A stretch of 23,528 nucleotides of DNA from Pleurotus djamor (Eukaryota > Basidiomycota > Agaricomycetes > Agaricales > Pleurotaceae), in assembly GCA_029747585.1 (NCBI GenBank), contig JAPEVF010000698.1, positions 1 through 23,528 of the forward strand. Direction: 5' to 3'. Each line of letters begins with the position of its first letter. Position 1 is the stretch's first letter. Under the pieces are notes generated by a model, which worked only from the letters and a program-made list of their open reading frames with translations, did no database searches and had not been told where the DNA came from. Shown piece after piece: positions 17,205 to 23,528 of this stretch. A program made the translations under genes and the position numbers.

Positions 17205-18985
17205 TTAAACCTTGCCCATCAAGCGTTTTCCCTCCTCGACCTTCTCCTCGTTCTTCGCCAACTTTCCAGAAATGATCTTTGCCTCCCCCTTCAGTTTGTC
17301 CATGAACGACGGCTTATCACTGCTCACAGACGACACCGAGCTACTTTCCTTCATGTGGCCCTGGCTGCGATGGGGCTCATGGTGACTACCCCGTGCAACA
17401 GCAATCTTCATCCTATTGTCGTCCTCCGTATCTTTAGAAACAAGAGCGTTCATTTCTTCACAGAGTTTCAAGGCTTTTTGCTTCGGCTCACCTGTGTTGA
17501 CGACGCCCTGTGGGTGGCTCGACTGGGGTGTAGGGATCTTGGCGGGTTTGGGCTCGATACCAGCAGCTTTCGCCGCGTCATACATGGCCGTGTCATGCGC
17601 CTCGTTAGGTCCAGTCTTGGGGCTGCCAGACACCTTCGAATACTTGACAGATGTGTCGGAATCGAGGGCGTGGGCGGAACCGATGGAGGAAAGTCCATGA
17701 CTACCAGCAGTGGTGCTTTTGTGAGATTCGACGTCGCCACTTGAAGAGGGGGTCTTGGTAGGAGCATTGCTGGCGAGGCCGATGGGAAGGGCTGGAGGCA
17801 AGGACGAATCAGCCGCGAAATTGGCAGGAGTGGGCGGGAGGGCAATGTTGGAAGCATCAGAGTCAGCTTGCGAGGTCTCATTCCAAGCACCGGTACCAGG
17901 CAAACGCGAAGGAGACAAAGAGTTCCCCCCGTACTGATTAGTCGTCGTCACCACAGGCCGGGTGCTCGAAGGTTGCTGAGAACGGATGTTCACAGCTTTT
18001 TCCTCCGGCAAAAGAGCGATCCCGGTTTCATTCTCCCCGCCTGGCAAATCACCTACACCGCCGGTACGCTGCGAAGAGCTAATGCGTTCATCATGATGAG
18101 CTGAGCTCGAACCTGCCAGATCGCCAACACCAGCCCCAGCAGGTGTATGCGTGGATGGGGCGTTGGGCTGATTTTGAGACCACGCTTGCTCGCCTACGAC
18201 CTCGTTAGTGCTCATCAAGACGCCAGTTGAGGGAGCACCGCTCACGAGCATATACTGAGCCAAATTGCTCTAGAACGAAGGGGAAAATATCAGTATGATA
18301 GGCATGATGGACATGGTAGACGGACGTACTAGCTGCTGCCAATCCTTCTTCTTTACGCTCCTCTGGCAATTTGGCCACGCTGGTTTCCGATAGAGTACCT
18401 GGGAGAGCGCCTGCGCCGCTTGAAGACTTGCCCATATTGCCGTAAACCTCAGTGGAAGGCAGAGACGTTGGCTGAGCCCCTCCGGCTATGAGAAAGTCAG
18501 CAAGTTTCGACGACCTCAAGAAACTTGAATGTCAGCTCACGTAGATATGCGCCAACGGACTCCGGCAAATACTGCTTAGCCGTAGTCCCAGCTACCTCCA
18601 ACGCGTGCTGAACGTCTTCCTGAGCTGGTAAGTACTGCTTGGCCGTGTCCACAATATCAGCAGCTGCTTCTCTCATGGCGTCGGTGACATTTCCAGCGTC
18701 CTCCCTCGGGTAAGCACCAGGGAAACCTGGAGTCGACGCAGACGACGCCGTAGACACCAAAGGCGGAATATTGGAATCTCGTGAAGCACCACCATGGCTG
18801 TTATTCGGAAGCATACCAGAATTCGTCAAAAGCGCGGATCCTTTCGAAGCAGGATGTGCTTCTGAGAGTTTGGACTGCAGGGCAGACGTAGTACCTTCTG
18901 CCCATTCGTGAGCAGGCGTATCAGGCAAAGTGGTCGAGGCGATGGTGGGTGCCATATTCATTTGGGGGTTTTTAGGAGTTGACAT
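17205..18985 (-). CDS. Low-complexity fungal protein with repeated LPEE modules, 3 exons
   Basis: Exon 1 is 18541-18985, exon 2 starts at 18485 and exon 3 ends at 17205; the product is about 555 aa. The protein is Ser/Thr/Pro/Gly-rich and probably disordered. Exon 1 carries a helical stretch with TAKQYLP twice (IVDTAKQYLPAQEDVQHALE, GTTAKQYLPESV). A module LPG-x-ET-x-(V/I)-A-x-LPEE occurs in exon 2 (GALPGTLSETSVAKLPEERK) and again in exon 3 (GDLPGGENETGIALLPEEKA). The C-terminus is a basic amphipathic helix region (PSFMDKLKGEAKIISGKLAK, then EEKVEEGKRLMGKV), a tail I associate with basidiomycete hypothetical proteins. The exon 2/3 join is not clean. The good donor GTACGT (18329-18324) with acceptor TAG (18270) leads to a stop at 18205; frame to the long exon needs a weaker donor (18325) and acceptor (ending 18268). 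The function is unknown. Confidence 0.75.
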
Positions 18986-19689
18986 GGTGGTCGCAGGAAG
19001 GGCGTCGTTCGGGAGAGATGCAGGTATATATACCCAAAGCCCCCCATGTCGCGGTCATCGGTGGAGAGGAAGAAATGACGCCTATGACGTCACTCAAATT
19101 TTTGGTTCATCACAAGATCGTAATTGGTCCATGGACCATGGTCGAAGTTCGACCACGGACTCCTTCACGGACTTGAACTACTCAACGCATAATGCCATTC
19201 TAAAACGACAAAGGAAGTCACCCCCGGGCCCCCCGCAGCACAGTCAATCGTCTCCTCGAGGACGTTCTTTCTTTGATTTTTGTGGAATGCAGGGCAGCAC
19301 ATGCTTTTTATGACCACGATCTTGGGCAGTGTCCTCCAAGTGTCCTCATCGTCTGCCCCTACTCGCAAGATATCTTACTCAAAACTTGCTCAAAACCTCG
19401 CGTTTCTGGTTCACCATCTTCCTCAGGCTAGACTCTCATGCTCGTACCCTGAATGCTGTAACAATTCAAGAATGCTCCGCTCAACCTACACTTTGCTTTG
19501 TACAATCGGATGCCGGATGGACGTTGACGTTGAACGTTGAACCCACATTTTGGGAGGTTGTTAGAGAGGCCACCCGTTAAGGGGAGTCTCTCGAATGACT
19601 TCAAATCGATTTGATAACAGACAATCGCTCTCACATCGACGAGCTTCTTGATAGTGTGGCCCAGAACGTCAAGTCTCTTCATCAAGCTG
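18986..19689. promoter_or_regulatory. Promoter region with TATA palindrome, CRE octamer and palindromes
   Basis: Upstream of the minus-strand low-complexity gene are GGTATATATACC (19023-19034, about 40 bp before its ATG), a perfect CRE/ATF octamer TGACGTCA (19085-19092), and two adjoining palindromes at 19125-19138 and 19139-19155. No gene is visible in the rest up to the F-box pseudogene. Confidence 0.55.
19085..19092. promoter_or_regulatory. Perfect CRE/ATF site TGACGTCA
   Basis: TGACGTCA is the full palindromic binding site of CREB/ATF-type bZIP factors (in fungi, stress regulators such as Atf1/Sko1). It lies about 100 bp before the low-complexity gene. A half site (TGACG) precedes it at 19076-19080. 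Binding is inferred only. Confidence 0.45.
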
Positions 19690-20519
19690 TTTCAAGTCGG
19701 GTACAGTGGTTGCATGCTGTCGCGTCGCCTACTTGTCCACTTCCCGCCTTAGCAGACCTCATTGTCTCCTTCATCGTGGATACGGATGAACATGAACTGT
19801 CTCTCTCCTGGATCACGACCTTCCTCCACCAAATGCCGAATCTCGAGCGCCTCGTCCTCGAAGATCCTGACGACCAAATACGCCAAGCAGGCCTCTCCAA
19901 ATTCCGTGATCCATCTCTATAAACGACGCACCCTAACAATCACCTTTATGACATTACGTCCTTCGACTTGCTTGATATCCCTTGTTCAACCAAAATCCAC
20001 GCCAAGTTCACCGAGTTCCAATACGAACCTCAACAGGATCATTATGTCGCGTCCGCAGGGACTCTGCTCCTGACTGACGATGAAAAATAATGGGAATAGA
20101 GCATCCCGCGCCGGATGGGCAACGCTTTGCCCTTCCAACTACGCTCGTGTACGGACGCGTGCACTTCGGCGATCCTCACTTTGGAATTTCCATCTAAATA
20201 TACTACGCTGTCTACTGGCCGTTGCTTCGACTTTTGCCGTTCAAATATCCATCTCTCCGCAGTCGTCGAACTCCCTGTAGAGGATATCTTCGCCATCAAA
20301 GCCGGTACCTCATCAATGTGGTCCAACAGGCTGTCATCGTTTGTCAATATTGAAGTCCTTAGATTCTCCCGTTCCCATCCGTCGATGCCTCTCGCTATCC
20401 TCTCGAACACGCTGTCTTCGCCTAATCCCACCACCCATGTCAAATCCCTTCGAATCGTATCCTTTGATTCCATCAAGTTCTTCCCGTGGCTTAATGAAAC
20501 CCTGGGCAAATATGGATAG
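19690..20519 (+). pseudogene. F-box/LRR-like family pseudogene with in-frame stops
   Basis: One frame matches the C-terminal two thirds of the intact F-box-family gene: LSWITTFLHQMPNLERLVLE parallels NDWITTFLRQTPNIEEI, and SFDLLDIPCSTKIHAKF parallels LFDGLEIPTSTQVCGI. It continues through VKSLRIVSFDSIKFFPWLNE to a stop at 20517-20519. Within this frame are stops at 19920-19922, 20088-20090 and 20097-20099. The F-box and N-terminal part are not found upstream. No intron with good sites removes the stops. It is a 5'-truncated, inactivated member of the family and lies directly before an intact member on the same strand. Confidence 0.75.
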
Positions 20520-20958
20520 CGCGGCGCTGGATATACTTGAACGGGTCTTAGTGTCTCACCCAATGTGTTGGTGTTGATGTTGATGTTGAGGGGGACAACC
20601 AAATAAATCCGCGGAGGAGGTGAAGGGCTGACGCCTGTTTCAGTGATTATGGGACGCTGATCATATCCCTGTCTGTGACCTCCCCGTTTTCTTCTCTTCT
20701 CTTACTCGCTTGGACCCTATCGTCTGGCTACTAGGAATGTTAAATTCCGTTCCAGAAACATACGTCCCATGGGGCACATGTATTATTTACGACGGAGACA
20801 TCTTGGAACGCCAACAGAGCCGCTAGCGGCTAGCCATCAAACAACAGGCGATCGATACAAACGCCCTCGAGGCAGCCTCATTTGCTCTTCTCAAGTAAGG
20901 CGACACAGACGCCCAACGGCCTAAGTCTGGCACCTTCGACGCGACCACCATCATCATC
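20520..20958. promoter_or_regulatory. Promoter region of the intact F-box gene
   Basis: About 440 bp holds no gene. A CT-rich stretch (CTTCTCTTCTCTTACTC, about 20692-20709) and ATC repeats just before the ATG are the only notable features; there is no clear TATA box. Confidence 0.4.
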
Positions 20959-22624
20959 ATGGTAAGTATGCCTATCTGCATTCCCCTTTGCTCAAGGCTT
21001 ACTCAGGATTCATGGATAGGCAGTATTGACTACCGATTTCGCAGCTCAGCAACTCATCGATCGCCAGATCGCCCAGTTACAATTAACCATCCGTTCGCTG
21101 AAGCAGCAGCGAAATATGTGCAGCGCGTTCAATCAGCTGCCCAACGACGTTCTGGCCATGATCTTCATTGCGTACAAGGAGGAGTATTCCCTTACGGACA
21201 TAAGCGAACATGCACAGTGGGTGCATATCCTTGGTGTCTGTACCCACTGGCGAAGCGTTCTGTTGAATACCCCACGGTTTTGGTCGGGAATTCCACTGTC
21301 GCACCCCTCCCTGGTCTCTGAAATGGTTCAGCACTCAAAAATGGTCCCTATACATTTACACTGTCCCTTCTTTGGTCAAGACTCATGGGATGGTATCTTT
21401 GACGCACTGGGTATAGTCTTGACCCAAAGTGCTCGTCTCCAGGCCCTCACCATAGGATTCAGCGACGAATATAATGACTTAGAGTGTGTGCAAGATTTTT
21501 TTGCATATGCAAGTGAACACCATCTTGCGTCCCTCCGCTCGGTCAAATTGGATCTTCACTATCACCGCATTTTCCAGACCGTCACCATTAACCTGGAGAC
21601 TAGTCTTCCCTGGTCTCAGATGTCATCTCTGACCTACCTTGAACTGTCGGAAGTCCTCCTTCCACCGGACATCCCTTCACTGCCCTCCCTATCAAAACTT
21701 GTCATTTCCTGTCGTGCTGCAGATCACGGCCTATCGAACGATTGGATCACCACCTTCCTTCGTCAAACGCCAAATATCGAAGAAATCGATCTGAGGGAAA
21801 TCATCTCATCATCAGATCCTTTCGAAGATCCAGATCATACCACCATTCCTTTCCCCTTAACAAGGCTGCGCCGGATCGATGTAGACGCGGAGGGCTTGGA
21901 CGCCATAAAGCTCTTTGATGGTCTGGAAATCCCGACCTCTACACAGGTCTGCGGAATTTACGCCACTTGTGAGAAAAGCGATCCGATCGGAGCCGGTGTA
22001 CTCTCTACCCTAGGAAGTCTCATCTCTCGGCTTGCACGCACCGACCAAAGCAAAGTGGTCAATGAGCTCGTCTTTGTCGCAGATGGTGATTTGTACTGCA
22101 TTCGACTGGAAGCTTACGAAGAAGGGGCTGAGAGGCCTTTCCTTGAACTTGATCTCCCGGTGGATAGAACAAGCTTTACTCTTGACGAAGTCTTCGACAC
22201 TTGCCTATCAAATATTTCACTTACACAAGTCACCGATCTCACCATTAGTAACACATTCACCGAAGGTCGTACTTCAACAAAATGGCTGGGGATGCTATCA
22301 TTATTCGGAAACCTTAGAAATCTCAACTTTAGAGCTTGCGACGCGTTGACACCGCTCTCCATGCTTACGCGTTCCGAGAACAAGCTTGAAACTGTATCAC
22401 TTTCCTTCATATCACCACCTTCGTACTACGACGTCATGGCAGGTGACTCAGATGGCAGCCTTGCAAACCTTGAGGGCTTCGCCCGGAGACGCGAAGCAGT
22501 CGGACTCTTGCCAACAAAGATCATCATCAATAACTGTATAATCACGGAATCGCAAGTCGATGCTCTTCGCAAATATGTCACCGTCGAATGGGACGGTGTG
22601 GAAGACGGCGACGAGGATGGTTGA
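20959..22624 (+). CDS. F-box/LRR-like protein, intact, 2 exons (535 aa)
   Basis: A 7-nt first exon (ATGGTAA, 20959-20965) is followed by a 58-nt intron (GTATGC...GGCAG) and a large exon 21024-22624. The N-terminus (TTDFAAQQLIDRQIAQLQLT) is a short coiled-coil helix. Next is the F-box-like motif of basidiomycete proteins (FNQLPNDVLAMIFIA, then ILGVCTHWRSVLLNTPRFWS) at about residues 35-85, followed by irregular leucine-rich repeats to the end. Such proteins link a substrate to Skp1 in SCF ubiquitin ligases. Skp1 binding and substrate are inferred. The start is supported by the partial gene at 22965, where splicing gives the same pattern M-V-x-L-x(1-2)-TD-x-AAQQ-x-IDR. Taking exon 2 alone would leave no ATG at this place. 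It is the only complete member of a cluster of four. Confidence 0.85.
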
Positions 22625-22964
22625 CTCTGAGAATCTGGTCCATGCTCGGCATAACAGTGTGTTGTCACTGGCACTACTACTAGTAATTAGTACATGTCTC
22701 TGATTGAAAACACCCTCTCTTTTCAAAATTGGATAGATAATTTTGGGCTTGGGTTGGTCATTTTAGCACCAGAATTAGCAATTAAGCTTCAAGTATCAAT
22801 TCAACTCATATTAAATGGACGGAAGCAGGCGGAAGTCGTGGAAATGAGCGTCTCTCCTACTTGCACTAGTTTTTTTAGACCTCAACGTTGTCCCTGCCCC
22901 GTCCCTCCTCAGGCCTCAAATTTCTCAAGCTTTAGCTTCAGCGTCGATTGCATCGAAGTCACTC
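22625..22964. other. Intergenic region between two F-box genes
   Basis: 340 bp between the F-box stop and the next start is AT-richer, with ACTACTACTAGTAATTAGTAC near 22672-22692. It holds the 3' UTR of the first gene and the promoter of the second. No gene is seen. Confidence 0.45.
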
Positions 22965-23528
22965 ATGGTGAGCCTCTTTTCGTGTAGCTATGTGGTCTTT
23001 GTGCTTACTTTGACTTGGGTATTGCTTAGGACCGACCGTGCAGCGCAACAAGCCATCGACCGAGAAATCGCCCAGCTTGAACAAAGCATTCATTTGCTTA
23101 AGCTAAAGAGAAACACTTACAGCGCTTTCAACCGACTTCCCAGCGACGTGATCTCCTTGATCTTCGTTGCGTTCAAGCAAAATTTCTCCCTTACCACCAA
23201 GAAAAAACGCGCGAAATGGACATTCGTTCTCCGCGTCTGCAGCCATTGGCGGAATATCCTGTTGAACACGCCTCGTTTCTGGTCTGCAATACCCTTCTCA
23301 TACCCGTCTCTTGTCTCTACAATGGTTCGACACTCTAAAATGACCCCGATCGACTTATATTGTCCTTTTTTTGGCCAAGACCCATGGACGAATGCATTCA
23401 ACGAAGCCGATGTTGCGATCATGTCGCAAAGTGCTCGTATCAAAAGCCTCACCATTGCGTTCAGCGAGGATGATACCGACATGGCTTGTGTGGGGGAATT
23501 TCTGGCAGGCGCAAGGGAACATGATCTA
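22965..23528 (+). CDS. F-box/LRR-like protein, N-terminal part (runs off window)
   Basis: A 17-nt first exon (22965-22981, ATGGTGAGCCTCTTTTC) is followed by a 48-nt intron (22982-23029, GTGTAG...GCTTAG) and an open frame to the window end. It starts MVSLFSTDRAAQQAIDREIA and carries the F-box-like block (FNRLPSDVISLIFVA, FVLRVCSHWRNILLNTPRFW) and the beginning of the repeat region (HSKMTPIDLYCPFFGQDPW). It is a close paralogue of the gene at 20959-22624 in tandem on the same strand, without any stop in the visible part. If the stronger-looking ATG|GTGAGC donor were used, the downstream frame would be wrong, so the GTGTAG donor is preferred. The 3' end lies outside the window. Confidence 0.82.
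   Translation, partial: MVSLFSCSYVVFVLTLTWVLLRTDRAAQQAIDREIAQLEQSIHLLKLKRNTYSAFNRLPSDVISLIFVAFKQNFSLTTKKKRAKWTFVLRVCSHWRNILLNTPRFWSAIPFSYPSLVSTMVRHSKMTPIDLYCPFFGQDPWTNAFNEADVAIMSQSARIKSLTIAFSEDDTDMACVGEFLAGAREHDL

Noticed and set aside
1..23528. tRNA, rRNA, transposase or reverse-transcriptase genes
   Set aside because: I looked for T-loop (GGTTCRA) contexts and for RT, integrase and transposase motifs on both strands and saw none convincing.

Overview
The window is nuclear DNA of a filamentous basidiomycete, most likely an Agaricomycete. Evidence: genes are split by many 48-66 nt introns (GTRNGY donors, YAG acceptors); AA9 copper monooxygenases are present; and the F-box/LRR-like, AIG1-like GTPase and Crinkler/RHS-like P-loop proteins are of kinds expanded in Agaricomycetes. 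Because most genes are intron-rich, simple ORFs badly under-describe the window. I rebuilt the genes by hand from reading frame, splice phase and family motifs. No genus is assigned. All splice sites are predictions without transcript support.

Layout. 1-256: AT-rich mitochondrial nad4 fragment with small indels, abutting a 5'-truncated F-box-family gene (253-1122, +). 1265-2506 (-): Crinkler/RHS-like P-loop ATPase. 3527-4207 (+): single-exon GNAT acetyltransferase. 4463-5549 (-): AIG1-like GTPase. 5901-7987 (-): complete 12-exon cytochrome P450 of 502 aa. 7988-10977: about 3 kb where I recognise no gene. 10978-11707 and 11753-12161 (-): two small unrecognised spliced genes. 12424-13385 and 14064-15020 (-): tandem pair of secreted AA9 lytic polysaccharide monooxygenases, each 220 aa with six exons of identical size. 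15021-16379: intergenic, with a GATA cluster and a 54-nt hairpin. 16390-17035 (-): broken duplicate of the 3' part of the next gene. 17205-18985 (-): low-complexity protein with repeated modules and a helical C-terminus. 19690-20519 (+): F-box-family pseudogene. 20959-22624 (+): intact F-box gene, 535 aa. 22965-end (+): a second F-box gene, cut by the window edge.

How genes relate. The AA9 pair is a clear functional unit: secreted oxidative polysaccharide degradation, recently duplicated and still near-identical around the active site. The F-box-like copies at both ends are one lineage-specific family in different states (truncated, dead, intact), as expected for birth-and-death evolution. 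The GTPase, Crinkler-like ATPase, P450 and acetyltransferase are neighbours, but nothing shows that they form a pathway. I found no convincing undescribed multi-gene system. The most noteworthy points are the AA9 twin genes, the mitochondrial/F-box junction, the duplicated pseudogene tail, Walker A motifs interrupted by introns in both P-loop genes, and two compact unknown genes hidden by introns.
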